Of a stretch of DNA of 40,404 nt, positions 24,001 to 36,241 are shown one piece after another. The notes under the pieces were generated by a model. The model was not told where the DNA came from, did not search any database, and was given only the letters and a program-made list of their open reading frames with translations. Position numbers and translations under genes: made by a program. Position 1 is the stretch's first letter. The number at the start of each line of letters is the position of its first letter. Source of the DNA: Pseudocercospora fijiensis CIRAD86 (Eukaryota; Ascomycota; Dothideomycetes; Mycosphaerellales; Mycosphaerellaceae); contig NW_006921541.1 in NCBI RefSeq assembly GCF_000340215.1, forward strand, positions 3,968,905-4,009,308, in the 5' to 3' direction.

Positions 24001-24768
24001 AGAAACTTTAGGTGCGCACCTATTTAATACATAGAATAGGTATATACCTAAAGTTCCTTTATATACGTATAGTCTCTATAACATTTAATCGTATAGTTAA
24101 AGAAGTAGATATAGGCCGGTTAACTAAGTAGATAGCGCTTAAATAAGATTGAATAGCGAGCGACTAGCGCACTACTAAATAAACAGATAGCCTATTATAT
24201 ATAATAGCGCATAATTTAGATTTATTGCTTTATCGACTTTACTAGACTAGCGTCGAGAATAATAGGATTCTATTACACTATTATTGTTCTATATGCTTAG
24301 AATAACAAAATTGCTATATAGTACTAACCTCTCTTTATCCGGAAGCTGTACTATGCTATTAGAGATAGAGCCTCGTAGTATAGGTAGAAATCTCGACCTA
24401 TAAAGTCGGAAATTAGTATCTCGGAAGAGGCGTTCTCTACTACTATATATAGCGATTTATATTCACTCGGAGCTATAGAACACCGCTAGATATTCTATTA
24501 CACTATCTACTTAATATATAGATTACTATAGCTCTTAACCCTTATATATACTATAGGGTTATCGAGGACGATAACGAGGTAGACTAACTTCACTTAATAG
24601 GCCCTAAATTCTTTATATAGTTAACTACTTAAGGAACGAAATTATTATATAGTTATATAAGCTAGAAGGACTATAATTGATTGAATAAAGACGTTGTTAC
24701 TTATTTATATACTTATATAATTATTTATATAATTCAATATTATAGAGACTGTTTCTATAATCGTAGTA
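24001..24768. other. Convergent intergenic region A/C (right copy)
   Basis: Same content as 5292-6059: a palindromic repeat at 24003-24055 and AT-rich sequence. No gene is supported. Confidence 0.55.
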
Positions 24769-26352
24769 TTATACACCTAATCTAAGAATATTACCTTTAA
24801 GTAGCGTAGGGTTCTCTTCCTCTATCGATACTTTGCGTAGAGTAGCCGTACCCTCTTCTATTACTAGCAGCTCGCGTTCCTTCGCTATACTTAGTCGCTA
24901 TAGTACGACGAGCGTAATATCGTTATCGTACGCCTCCTCCCCCTTTAGAAGTTCGATTAGGGTTATATCTACTATACCGTTCGCTAGGTAGGCGATGCTA
25001 TAGCGCTACTAATGTATAATCGTTCCTAAGACTTTAACGTTACCTTCGAGGTTAAATGCCCCGATTCCGATCTCGTACTCTATCTCGCTATATAGTAGTT
25101 TAAGGTTATAGCGAAGCGCCTTAATATCCGCTATCGTAACGTTAAAGTCCGGTAGATAGTAATAAACTAAGAAGCGATACTGCATTAATAGCTAAGTTTT
25201 CTTATCGAGTCTATACCGAGTATAACGCTTAAGGCTAAATATACCTTTAGTCTTATTACCTAGATCGGTAACAATCTAATACAAACACTAGTGCTTCCTA
25301 CAATCCGGCGACCGTAGCTACGCCGCGCGAGAAACTAGAATATTATATATAAAACCGCTATATATAAGTGCGACCGATATTAAGCAAAATCTAGTATATA
25401 CCGCTAATCTATCCGCACTTTGCTATACGTCTTTTAACTACCGCCGATCCTTATCTCGTATATCCTAGAGTCTAGAACGTAAGGTCTATATAAACCGGAA
25501 ATATACGAGGGCGACGTCGTAGAGTCGTAGAGGTACTAACGCCGAGCTACGATACCCGAAGAATGTATTATAATAACTTAAGTAGAGGTTGTCTACGAGG
25601 TACTTAACGAACAGCAATTAGTCGTATATAGACCGCGACTACTACCTTAGTATACTCTCCGAGCTTAAGTTAATATATTCGTCGAGCCTCCTTTAACTAC
25701 GTTCTCTATCGTATAGGTAAAGGTTATTCCCGAGACTATATAGCGGTCTAAATGCGGCTAACAATTGTGCTATCGTACTAGGCCTACTATTATTATAGCT
25801 ACTCGCATTAATTAATACCTTATAAGACGTCTCCTATAGTATATTCTCGGGCGTCGGCGCTAGCCGCTAAGGATAATAAGGTAGCAAGTAACTACCTTAT
25901 ATAATCGAGAGTATATAGATATATATCGTTAAACTCCGTACCGGCAATAACGAGAAGTAGCGTTTACGCTTCTTAATAGGCAAAGGAGGATCCGACTTCG
26001 TCTTAATTACGACCTCGCTAAACCGGAGACTAGGCCGCATACTCGCTATTACTATCCGAACCGCTTCGTCGCCGTAGTTAGTAAGTATAGGTATATATAA
26101 TAAGGGTCGCAATTCGGGACTACCGTTAATATAGAGAGCGACTAGGACCGCTATATATATCTAATCCTACGCGATAGTTCGAGTCTAACTATCGATACCG
26201 AACCCCGCCGGCTAGCGCTTATATTATATCTACTACTCCCTATCTATACTATAGTTATAAGCAACCTAGACTTTACAGTCTCTATGCCTAACGTTTACTA
26301 GGTAGCGTAGGATTTGATCCTTTAGCTCGATCGACAGTTCGGAGAATAACAT
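24769..26352 (-). pseudogene. Gene C (right copy): unrecognised protein, start codon intact
   Basis: Minus-strand frame of 528 codons with TAA at 24771-24769, the same length as the left copy. ATG is intact at 26352-26350, directly before LFSELS, which fixes the start and explains the ATA in the left copy. TAA/TAG codons still break the frame. The longest open stretch is 26112-25897 (71 codons), the same place as in the left copy. Function unknown. Confidence 0.77.
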
Positions 26353-26757
26353 CCTCGCCTTAATTAGATAGTAGTATAAGGTTATTATAGTAAGTAGCAA
26401 TAATAAGCGTTTAATAGAACTTTAGGTACGCACCTAAAATTTCCTTACGTTATATCTTATATAACCTTATATAACCTTATAGGCTATTACCTAATACTAG
26501 TGCGGGTAAGCGTTAAAAGCAAATATCGCTATTAGACGCGGGACATGCCGCTAGCGGCAAACACGTAGTCCGTACGTAACACAACTTTTCTTCTTTTACA
26601 AACCTGCTCCCTCTTCTTAACTTAAACATTAATATTAACCTTCCGTAGTACTTACTATTACTAGCACTAGAATAGGTATATACCTAAAGTTTCTTTAAAA
26701 ACACTAATAGTTAAACTATTTTCGAAAGAAACATATTACTATAATCGCGAAAAAACT
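26353..26757. promoter_or_regulatory. Divergent C/B intergenic region (right copy)
   Basis: Counterpart of 7644-8048, with palindromic-family members at about 26418-26441 and 26671-26693. The second is a better match to the family consensus here (aggtatatacctaaagttt) than in the left copy. Confidence 0.45.
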
Positions 26758-29700
26758 ATAGCTATAAGTTCCCTACTTATCCCTAGCGCGCGTAAGCGCA
26801 AATTAGGTACTAGTCCGCTAAGCGACCCGCCCTAAACCCCGACGTCTACTACTAAGAAGTAGTATACCCTACTACTTAGCCTCGGCGATCCTTCCCTAAA
26901 AGAGTCGCTAGTAAAGAAGGCTAAGACCGCTAATACGCCTAAGAAGTTAACTAAAGCTAAGTAGGACAAGACTATCGGTATAGAGATAGACTAAGATAAG
27001 CTTAACCTAGCCGAGTAGAGGTTTAAGGAAGGTCGCGTTAATAGCTTTAAGGACATTATAGACAAGACCCGCGGCGTAGTAACGGCCCTATCCTATAGTT
27101 AAGGTATCTATATAGCCGCCTACTCCGCTAGATCTATTAAGAACGAGACTACCGTAGGAGCTATAGAGATCCTAGTCGGCGACTAGTTCGTACGTATAAT
27201 AGCGAAGCTCGAGCTAGCGTTTAAGTATTTCTACTTATATCGCGTCGTAAGTATAATAGGCCTAAGTATACCCCCTTTTTTTATTCTTTTTTTCCTTTAC
27301 TATTATATCGATTCTACTTAAAAGATGAAACTTTAGGTATATACCTATTCTACGCATTAAATAGGTGCGTACCTAAAGTTTCCTTAAAATACTACGATTT
27401 AGGTATATGCCTTAAGTCAACTCTAAAGATAAAACTTTAGGTATACATCTATTCTATATATTAAATAGGTGCGTACCTAAAGTTTCTTTAAAGGTTTATA
27501 ATTTAGGTATACGCCTAAAGTTTCTATATTCTCAATTCTCCTCTCTAGAATAGTGCTAAGTTATTATAGCGAATATTTAGTAAATACGAGAGCGCGTCGG
27601 CTAAGTACGCTAGACCCTTAGCGGGCACTCGGCGTAAAGCTAGACCGACTAAGCGTAAGGGCAAACAGCCCGTTTTATTAGAACACGTTAGCGATAGCGA
27701 AGACGCCTAAGGTTTAGACGATATAGTAGAGTAAGACCCTAATAACGACGTCGATAAGATAGATATCGACGAGAAAGATAGCGGTAACTAGTAGAGCTAC
27801 CGACTCTAGCTTATATCGAATAAGATCCTTAAGACTATCTCTAGTTTTACTAAAGGCTAGATTAAGGTTAAGAGTATAACGGCGGAGGACGACGACGAGG
27901 CAGATCGCGCTCTTATAGGCCCGCGCTATCCCGATACCGTTAAGGGCAACCTAAAGCATATAGCCTTTGTTTATATCCGCGCCGTATAGAAGATAAAGGT
28001 TATTCTAGACTCCCTCGATCCTATAATCGATCGGCTAGATCTAGCGTATATTCCTACGTTCTTCGTAGGCACTCCTACTACGCTTTATAGACCTGCTCTC
28101 TAGCTAGTCTACCTAGTCCTAGAACTAGAGATATACGGAGAAGACCTCTATCGAGGACTGCTACTCTTATACCTATATAATAAGATAAAGAATAAGAATA
28201 ATAACGCCCCGGTTAACCTATTACTCGAGCTAATAAGGATCTCCCGCGTCGCTACTACTACTACCCCGGTCTATATCGACCCGAAGGCTAGCCGAGTAAA
28301 TACTAAAGAGTAGGAAGAGCGTATAGGCAATATTATAGAGACATTACTAAACCTCGTTAAGAAGGGTTTATACGATAGATCTACTACTACGGAGATATAG
28401 CGTATATAAGGTAATACCGATCCGGATACTACGCTTAAGACGTTCGACATTTTGTCTAAGCGCGGTAATATAAATCTAGGGACTAGCTTACGCCTAGACA
28501 ACTTTGCTAATAATAAGGCGCGTATCGCCTATATTAATAATATTATCCTTACTACCGGTAGCGCGCGTCTGTATCTATAGCTTTTTAGCGATCCTACTAA
28601 GATCGAGCGCCTAGGGTTCGATACCGTAATACCTAAGGTTAATATAGGCGAAGTATAAGCCTTCTAATAGCGTTACGCCGAAGATACTAATAATAAGCGT
28701 ACTAGCGCCTATAATACCGATAGTACCCTAGTTATCGATAGTAAGATATTTGCGCTTATTAACTCCGCTATAAACTAGAAGAGCGCTAAGGCACCTACGT
28801 TCGAGGACGCCTATACTTCGCTCGATATTATACCCGAAACATTAAGCGTACTAGATAGCTTTACTAAGTTAGGGTTTAAGGCTATATACTACGGGCTAAG
28901 CTTATAGCCTTAGTAGGTAACTAGTATAGCGTACCTTAAGCGTATAATGCTCTCTTCTACTCGGTTCGCTATTATAGGCGACGACGTTAGCCTTAGTAAG
29001 ACTATTTAAGTCCTCGTTACGATCTACGAGATAGCGAAAGAGACTACCCGCTAGATTAAGGTCTACGATAGTAAGCTTTCCCTACGATTTATTATAAAAC
29101 TTTAGGTACGTACCTATTCTTACGAGATTTAGGTACGCGCCTAAAGTTTTATTATTTCCGATCGTTATAATTTTTAGGTATACGCCTAAAGTTCCTTCCT
29201 ACTAATAAAACCTTTACTAACTTTTCTTGTCTAGACAAAGTCCGTTCCCGCGTAAGCGTTATAATAACTAATACTACTACGAAGTACCTAGTAGACTATC
29301 CCGACTAGTTCCCCCTCGACTAAACGCTTAAGAAGCGTAATATTATCGAGAAGATACAAGCTAGCGACGAGGCATTTAATCGTAATACCTCTATAAACAA
29401 GGCTAGAGCGGAGCTTAGTCTACGCCCTAAACACCGCCTACCGATTATCGTCTACCTACCGAATAGTCTTACGGCTTAGCTTACTAATACTAGTATATAC
29501 TTCTACGATCTAGAGGGTAACTGTTCTAAGTATATCTATATATATACGTTCTATTTACTCGGTATTAAGAAGAATTAGCGAGATAATTAGTTTACTAAGT
29601 CTACGCCTATCCCTACGAACCTCGAGGCTTTAAAGAGTTAGTTAGCTACCTAGAACGGCGATAATAAACAGACATCGCGCAATCTAGTACTTACTACCTA

Positions 29701-32700
29701 CTAAGTACTACTTAGATAGATCCTCGAGGTCGGATCGACCGTTAGGGTCTCTAAGAAGCGAACTATAGCTATTAACGAAGATAACGAGGACGTCGACGGC
29801 CTCGCGGGCGATGTCTTAGATAACGAGGATAGAGGCACTATACTTACCGACCTCTAGTAGGCGGACCTTATAATATTAAACGTTCTACTTATCCCCGAGG
29901 ACTCCTTCTCTCTTATCGCGGCCGACGAGGGTTATACGGTAGGCAACCCTAAGGCTAATTAGACCGACGTATTATATAAGTTACGACCGTAGAATAGTAT
30001 AGCTATTATTACTACTATAGTTATTCGCAACTACGTATATAATATAGCGTCGATTGTCCGCTTTAGTTAGCGCTAAGTTAAGAACCTCCTAGATTTAGGT
30101 TCTAACCTTAAGAAGAACGGTATAGACGTCGATAAATATAAACGTCTATCTTATAAGTTCGAGACACTCTACGACCGTAACTAGAGTAAGATTCTAGATA
30201 CCCCGTATAGGCTTACGGGCTACCCGGATCTCCTACTTAACTAGTACTACCTAGCCGCGCTCTATCCTAAAGCGATCTATAAGGCGATAGGTAGTACGAT
30301 AAATGTCGGCTTCGTAATACTACTACTTCTAAGTCTAGTCTAAATCCGCCGTATTAAGGGCTAAACGATCGTCGCAAATAGCGTCGACTATTATATCGGT
30401 ACCGATATCCTATCTATATACTTCTATAATATCGAGATTCGTATAGACGATACTAGCTATACGATCTATAATAGAGCCTATAGGTAGTTTACTAATACGG
30501 TAGATAGTAAGCGTTTATATACTATAGACGAAGACGATAAGACCGGTTATAGTACTAGCCTACGCCGTTAGCTTATACTAACCTCTAATAACCCTATTAG
30601 CTCGGTTATACTAAGGCGCCGCTTAGATACGAGTACTAAGCTTATTAACTTATTATAAGTTTTCTAAAACTTTAGGTATATACCTTTTTTAGCTACGATT
30701 TAGGTATATACCTAAAGTTTCTATATTTTAGATATTACTAACCTTTTATTATAGGACTAATAGGTCTATCGACCCTTTTACGTACCTTTATATATCCCTT
30801 AAGGGCGACCTCTAGATACTACCGCCCTTAGATCGATTTAGCTACCTTAACTTCCTCTACCGCGTATCCCCGAAGTATTATACTTTCCTAGAGATCGTCC
30901 GAAATATCGTACTTATCGAGTTGCTAAAGCTCGTAGTCTAGGCCTACGAACCTATCTCGCTCCTAATTATCGAGGCTATTTGCGGCCTACTCTAGATCCT
31001 ATATATTGTAATCCGCGCTAGTATTAGTAATCGTAGCCGCGTCCTAACCGAGCGCGCCTTCCTAAACGATCCTAGCGTTAAAATTATAATTATCTCTTCG
31101 CGTATAGGAGCCGAGTCCGCTAACTACTAGAAGGTAGCTTTCTTTATAGTTATACTCGACGCCGTTTCGTTCCGTATTAAGTGCTAAGCTAGCGGTCGAC
31201 TTTACCGTATAGGCTAAGAATACGATATAACGGTCTATATCTTAAATATCGACGAGAGTATTAATTAGGCCTTATAGTATAAGTATAAAGTGCGGTTCCT
31301 TAAGTAGATTCGCTCTACCTATACCCTTAGCTTAGAAGATATAGAGGTTATTATACGAGACTACCCTTTCTAAAACAATAATACTAAGCGACGCGAAAAC
31401 GACGCTACGGAGGAGCCGACCGGCCTTATTCGAGAGTCTATCGAGACGCGTATCTATATAGTTATAGCCGACGCTCTACTACGTACTATATATAGCGTAC
31501 GCTCCCCTCGTACTAGTAATATATAGGCTAATATTATAGATCCTACCGTAAAGAACCTATTACCGAACGAGACGCTATTCTGTTTAGTATATAGCGGTAC
31601 GGTTGCTCGTAAGGTTATCGGATAGGTCTAGGAGAAGGCTAAAGAAAACTACGACGACTAGCTCGGTAACGACGACCTAGAACCGGACTAAGTAGATAAG
31701 CTCTATATTAAGCTAGTCGCTAAGCACGTCGAGGACCGTTAGTATATCTAGCGTAAGACTAGGCCTCTAACTATTAAATAAGATAAGGTTAATCGTATCG
31801 TATAGTACTACGCCGACTAGCTTATATACGGAGATACCGCAAAGCTAGCGCACTTAAGTAGAACCGGTATATTCTCCTATTTAAACTTTAGATATATACC
31901 TATTATTATACACTTTAGATATATACCTAAAGTTTCTTCTAAATGTTTCTAAGTTAATACTAATAACGATTATAGACATCGTATTCTAGTTCTATAACTA
32001 GGTCGACTCGCTATCCGACTATATCCTTAACGGCCTTACCTATATAGTAGAGTAGGAGGGTATAGTAGTCTCTCTATAGCTTCGATAAGAGAGACCTCCG
32101 TTCTCCCTAATATAGACTACCCCTCCCCTAGAAGAGGATAAAGAGTAGCCGCCTTAGAAGCCTAACGTATTATCCCTCGGCGAGGAAGTCGAAAATAGTA
32201 TTATTAATAGTAAGTAGTACGAATTAGTTGCTACGGTAAACTAGAAACTAAACGCTATAAAGGCGACCGACCTAGCCCGCGCTAAGGTTCGAAAGAGTCT
32301 ACGCGAGCTTTAGAGCCTTATTAGAGAGTAGGATAACTACGAGGATTAACTAATAGTATTTAAGGAGCGCTAGGCGGAGAAGGTAGCCGTAGCGTAAAAG
32401 AAAGCTTATATATTACTACCGCCGCTAGATAGTCCTCTACTATCTCTATCGCTACCTCTACCTTCCCTATCCCTAGATACGGTAAACGGCGATCTACTAC
32501 TTCCTCTACCTCTAAGCCCGCGGCTAGCTATAGTTAACGATAATCTACTACGTAATCCTTCGCCGTCTCTAAGTATTAACGATAATCTACTACGTAATCC
32601 TTCGCCGTCTTTAAGTAATAGCGAACTTACTAATCGCTTAGATATACTACCTACTCCTCTACCTACTCTCTTACCCGGACCTCTAAAGCCGACCGCTTAG

Positions 32701-32946
32701 GAGATCGCTACTACTATCTCGAATACTAGAGGTCTACGTAACAAGTTTATTATTATAAACCTGCCTAGTTCGCTACCCGTACCTAATAGTACCTAGGCGG
32801 CTAGCGAGATAGCGTTCGTAGCTAGATTCGATCGGTTAAGTACGTAAGAGCGAGTTCGGGCGTATAATTACCTATAGGATCTATCGGGCGGTAGTTACTA
32901 GAAGTAAGGCAAGAACCTATTTAATAAGTAGTAGAGTATTCGGTAA
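26758..32946 (+). pseudogene. Gene B (right copy): SNF2-family helicase, RIP-inactivated
   Basis: Same gene as 8049-14241. The start again reads ATA at 26758. Introns fall at 27247-27569, 29071-29234, 30655-30754 and about 31867-31975. Motif I near 28980-29010 again reads DDVSLSKT with both Gly-to-Ser changes, so these two changes are shared by the copies. Motif II DEGY lies near 29925 and motif VI (ASGRLYRIG) near 31190-31215. Shared stops mean that some RIP came before duplication, or that RIP is near saturation at these sites. The end at TAA 32944-32946 is uncertain for the same reason as in the left copy. Confidence 0.9.
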
Positions 32947-33288
32947 TATAGTTATCGGTAATATAGTTAAAGCTAGTTCGTAGTAGTAGATATCTCTCCT
33001 TTCCTATATTATATATATATATATCTACTAGTTAGTAGCTTAGGGCGGAAATGCGTCTATAGTAATAAAAGTTTAGATATATACCTAAAGTCTCTTCCTA
33101 TACTAACGTAGTATTAAAGTATCTATCTTAAAAAATATATATATTATCTATATCGGCGAAAGTTTAGGTATATACTAAAAGTTTCTCCCTCTACTAATAT
33201 AGTATTAAAGTATCTAATATATATATATAATAGCTAGTTAGTTAAAAATTGTTTATAGCTATACGCGAATGCGTTTAGTATATAGCGC
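32947..33288. other. AT-rich spacer after gene B (right copy)
   Basis: Counterpart of 14242-14583: a (TA)n run near 33008-33022 and two palindromic-family half members near 33070-33093 and 33160-33184. No gene seen. Confidence 0.55.
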
Positions 33289-33797
33289 GCGTTCGAGATA
33301 TAGCTCGCTATCGCCTACGAGACGTTGCGTTCGAGATACGGCGAGATATCGCGTTCGAGATATAGCTCGCTATCGCCTTCGAGATATCGCGTTCGAGATA
33401 TCTACTATCGCCTACGAGACGTCGCGTTCGAGATTTCCGCTCTCGCCTATAAGGCGTCGCGTTCGAGATATCGTATCCGAGATATTATATTTAAGATATC
33501 GCTCGCTATCGCGTTCGAGATATCGTATCCGAGATATCGTATTCGAGATATCGCTCGCTATCGCGTTCGAGATATCGCGTTCGAGATATCGCTCGCTATC
33601 GCGTTTAAGATATCGTATTTTAGATATCGTATTCTAGATATCGCTCGCTATCGCCTTTAAGATATCGCGTTTAAGATATAGCTCGCTATCGCGGTTCGAG
33701 ATATCGTATTTTAGATATCGTATTTTAGATATTGTATTTAAGATAGGGCTACGCCTTCGAGATATTACGTTCGAAATATAGCTCGCTATCGCCCCCT
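33289..33797 (+). repeat. Degenerate satellite 'ttcgagatatcgctcgctatcg' (right copy)
   Basis: Counterpart of 14584-15092 with fewer C-to-T changes, so the repeat unit is easier to see. The two overlapping open frames here (33269-33637 and 33325-33660) are low-complexity by-products. Confidence 0.85.
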
Positions 33798-33891
33798 TCT
33801 ATTATAGTAGCTACCTAGAAAGCACCGACAAGTCCTATAAGCTAGCCGCTATACTATAAAGTAATATCGGATTTAAGTTACCTTAGTAGTA

Positions 33892-34052
33892 GGTCGCTTA
33901 GGTCGCCTAGGTCGCCTAGGACGCCTAGAACGCCTAGGACGCCTAGTACGCCTAGTACGCCTAGGACGCCTAGAACGCCTAGTATGCCTAGAATGCCTAG
34001 GACGCCTAGGACGCCTAGTATACCTAGGACGCCTAGGACGCCTAGGTCGCCT
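33892..34052 (+). repeat. 10-bp tandem array 'gacgcctagg' (right copy)
   Basis: About 16 units of the 10-bp repeat, in a different unit order from the left copy at 15186-15352. Confidence 0.88.
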
Positions 34053-34650
34053 AGTTAGCCGCCTATTTAGCTATATAATATAATATCTTAGTAACTCCCG
34101 CGGAGGCCGTATATAGTAGAATAATACGTTATATATTAATATATAAACGACGGGACTATACTAAACTATATATATATATATACGGACGATAGTAAGCGAG
34201 ATATATAGAGTCGTAGGATAGATCCGAGTAGTAGGAAGGAACCGGAAGGTAGGGAAGAGCTAGGAGAAATATATTTACTTAAGAGCGGTTAAACGAGTTC
34301 GTATACGTATACCGCGCAAGTCGGCTAGGAGATAAAAGTACTATAAGATAGCGGATAAGCGGGATACGCGCGCGCGCTTAGCGCGTAAGGAAGGACCTAA
34401 AGGTAGAGGTTTACTAAGAAGCTAGTAAGTAGGATATACGTACTTACGCTTACGCGTCGGACGCGCTAGATAGCCGTAGAGCGGAATACTAAGGAAGGGG
34501 CTCTCCTTTTAAGGTATCCTTCTTCCTTTCTTCGTAGTTCGTCTTATATAGATAGTAGCTATATTAATTTAGTACTCCCTTTAGTTTAGTTTAAAGTTTC
34601 GTATATATTCTTACTACTTAGCTACTAACCCTTATACCTTCGTTAATAAG
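34053..34650. other. Unit tail and junction
   Basis: To about 34532 it matches the tail of the left unit. From 34533 it is unrelated AT-rich sequence leading into the satellite. I see no gene. Confidence 0.5.
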
Positions 34651-34870
34651 ATATTATATTCGGGATACGGCTCGCTTTCGCTTTCGGGATACGGTTCGCT
34701 TTTACCTTTAGGATACGGCTCGCTTTCGGGATACGGCTCGCCCCCGGATTTCGGGAAGCGGCTTGCCCCCGGATTTCGGGAAGCGGCTCGCTCCCGGATT
34801 TCGGGAAGCGGCTCGCCCCCGGATTTCGGGAAGCGGCTCGCTCCCGGATTTCGAAAAGCGGCTCGCTTTT
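34651..34870 (+). repeat. GC-richer satellite 'ttcggga(ta/ag)cggctcgc'
   Basis: First 'ttcgggatacggctcgctttcg' units, then five or so 29-bp units of 'cccggatttcgggaagcggctcg'. Both resemble the satellite in the 15.8-kb units but with G where those have A, suggesting a related array less affected by RIP. The 61-codon open frame at 34763-34948 is a by-product. Confidence 0.8.
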
Positions 34871-35063
34871 AGATATCGGAAAGTAGGGCTTACTTCGATA
34901 TTCGGCCCGCTCTTAGATATATCTCGGATCCGGCTCCGACTCGGTTAATTTCGGACTTCGGTTTTTGTATCCCGGTATTAGTATCGGTATCGGTATCGGT
35001 ATCGGTATTAGGATCGGTATCGGTATCGGTATCGGTATCGGTATCGGAATCGGGGTCGGACCG
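34871..35063 (+). repeat. Decayed satellite and (GTATCG)n hexamer array
   Basis: From about 34975 to 35048 a GTATCG hexamer repeats some 11 times with two variants, directly before the second internal telomere tract. It has the same unit length as a telomere repeat but a different sequence. Confidence 0.8.
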
Positions 35064-35083
35064 GGGTTAGGGTTAGGGTTAGG
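35064..35083 (+). repeat. Internal telomere tract 2
   Basis: GGG, TTAGGG, TTAGGG, TTAGG in terminal-telomere orientation. The 346-bp hammerhead-bearing repeat starts at the next base. Confidence 0.93.
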
Positions 35084-35429
35084 AATAGCTTTACTCTAAA
35101 TAAAGCCGTAAAAGAATAGGAACAAAAATAAGTTTGCAGAGTCCTAAATAAATATAAAAGCAGTCCTACTACTCTTATAGAAATAAAGAAGTAGTTTCGC
35201 CTATTAGATACTCTTTAGGGACTATATAGGCTTGTCTCTATATATCTACTCGTCGCGCGGAGTTAGATTACCCCGACGGTGCAATATTAGGCCGTCGGAT
35301 AGCTATAATACCGTCGGATAGGCGTTTAGCCGTTCGGGTAGCGATCTTTCCGCGTCCCGGTAAGATTAGGACTAAACTACCGTTACCTACTTTAGGTAGG
35401 TATAATTTCGGTAGTTGTTTTTAGCTTAG
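35084..35429 (-). repeat. 346-bp subtelomeric repeat, inner copy
   Basis: Aligns without gaps with 39784-40129 at an offset of 4700. Nearly all differences near the start are T here against C there, or A against G, at CpA/TpG sites, so this inner copy is the more strongly RIP-mutated. Here the sequence continues past 35429; in the outer copy it runs into the telomere. Confidence 0.95.
35162..35223 (-). ncRNA. Type I hammerhead ribozyme motif, core G5 mutated (inner copy)
   Basis: Minus strand, 5' to 3'. Stem I is AGTCC (35223-35219). The core box CTAAAGA (35218-35212) matches CUGANGA except G5, which reads A. Stem II with its loop covers 35211-35199. GAAA is at 35198-35195. Stem III is CTACT (35194-35190), a loop, then AGTAG (35173-35169), followed by U16.1 and H17 = A (35168-35167) and GGACT (35166-35162), which pairs fully with AGTCC. 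A15.1 and U16.1 are both present. The G5-to-A change is CpA to TpA on the plus strand, a RIP event that should abolish cleavage. Stem II is weak (G-C, a wobble, a mismatch, T-A). Penelope-like elements are known to carry hammerheads near their ends. Predicted cleavage lies between 35167 and 35166. Confidence 0.75.
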
Positions 35430-36205
35430 ATCCTTCCGGGAAGGACTAGTTCCGGTTCTAGACTCGTACGGGGAAGCGTACGGGTCCGGGAACGCTTAGT
35501 TCCGGTCCTCGGTACCTCGGTACCTTTATAGGGCGGCGTAGTAAGTAGAGTAGATCTATACGGAGGGGTCTTTCCTCTATTAGCCCTTTAATTCAGCCTA
35601 GTATCTATAGATTATAGGTTGATATATATCGTTAAAAGCCTCTTACGCGGCACATTCTCCTTATACGTATCTACCTAGTGCCTAGATTAACTAGAGCCTA
35701 GGTAAATAGCTAAGGTCTACTCTTAGAAGGAAGGAGAAAGGGGTTATAAGAGGTTTCAAGTTCTATCTATCTCGCTACAAATAGGGTATACCTCCCTATT
35801 ACTAGGGGCAGTATAAGTCCTAATCTATAGGCTTTATTCTACTCCTCTATAGATAGTAATCTAATAGTAGGGTAGGGAATCGACTATTAATATCGTCTAA
35901 GAATATTTTAGATAGGGAGGGTTTCGAGGCGAACCTCTTACTATCCCTATTGCCTATACTAGTTCTTAGATGTCAATTTGTACCTCTATCCCTCTCTATT
36001 CGAGGGTATAGTAGTCTTATATTCTACTTCTCTTAATTCCGTTAAGAGTTAAAATGTTTATAGTAGGTATCTCGTTCGAGATAGCTATATCTCGACTCCT
36101 AGTTATCTCTCGGCAAAACCGAGTTCAGATTCGGAATTAGCGGAAAAAATAGGCCTATTTTCGATATCAAACGTCCAAATTCCGGGGAACTTCCGGGGGG
36201 GTCCC

Positions 36206-36241
36206 CGGACGAGGGCGGACGAGCTCGTCCGCCCTCGTCCG
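36206..36241. repeat. 36-bp perfect GC-rich palindrome
   Basis: Eighteen bases on each side pair perfectly about the centre 36223/36224 (cggacgagggcggacgag and its complement). More 'ctcgtccg' direct repeats follow to 36268. It lies within a G-run-rich stretch (ttccggggggg near 36191). It survived RIP because it contains no CpA or TpG. Confidence 0.95.

Larger units (their letters stand above)
18710..34532 (+). repeat. 15.8-kb subtelomeric unit, right copy
   Basis: Right member of the tandem pair, same orientation and same three old genes as 1-15827. Frames of genes A and C keep their exact length in both copies, so sequence decay has been by point change and not by indel. This copy keeps some sites that the left copy lost, such as the ATG of gene C, and the reverse also occurs. 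Homology to the left copy ends at about 34532 within a pyrimidine-rich stretch. What follows (satellite, hexamer array, telomere tract) differs from what follows the left copy. Confidence 0.93.

Noticed and set aside
28271..28501. 76-codon minus-strand open frame
   Set aside because: Lies antisense to the SNF2 helicase frame, which carries conserved motifs; the left copy does not keep it open.
34763..34948. 61-codon open frame
   Set aside because: Translation of the 29-bp satellite units, with repeated DFGKRL-type peptides and no homolog-like structure.
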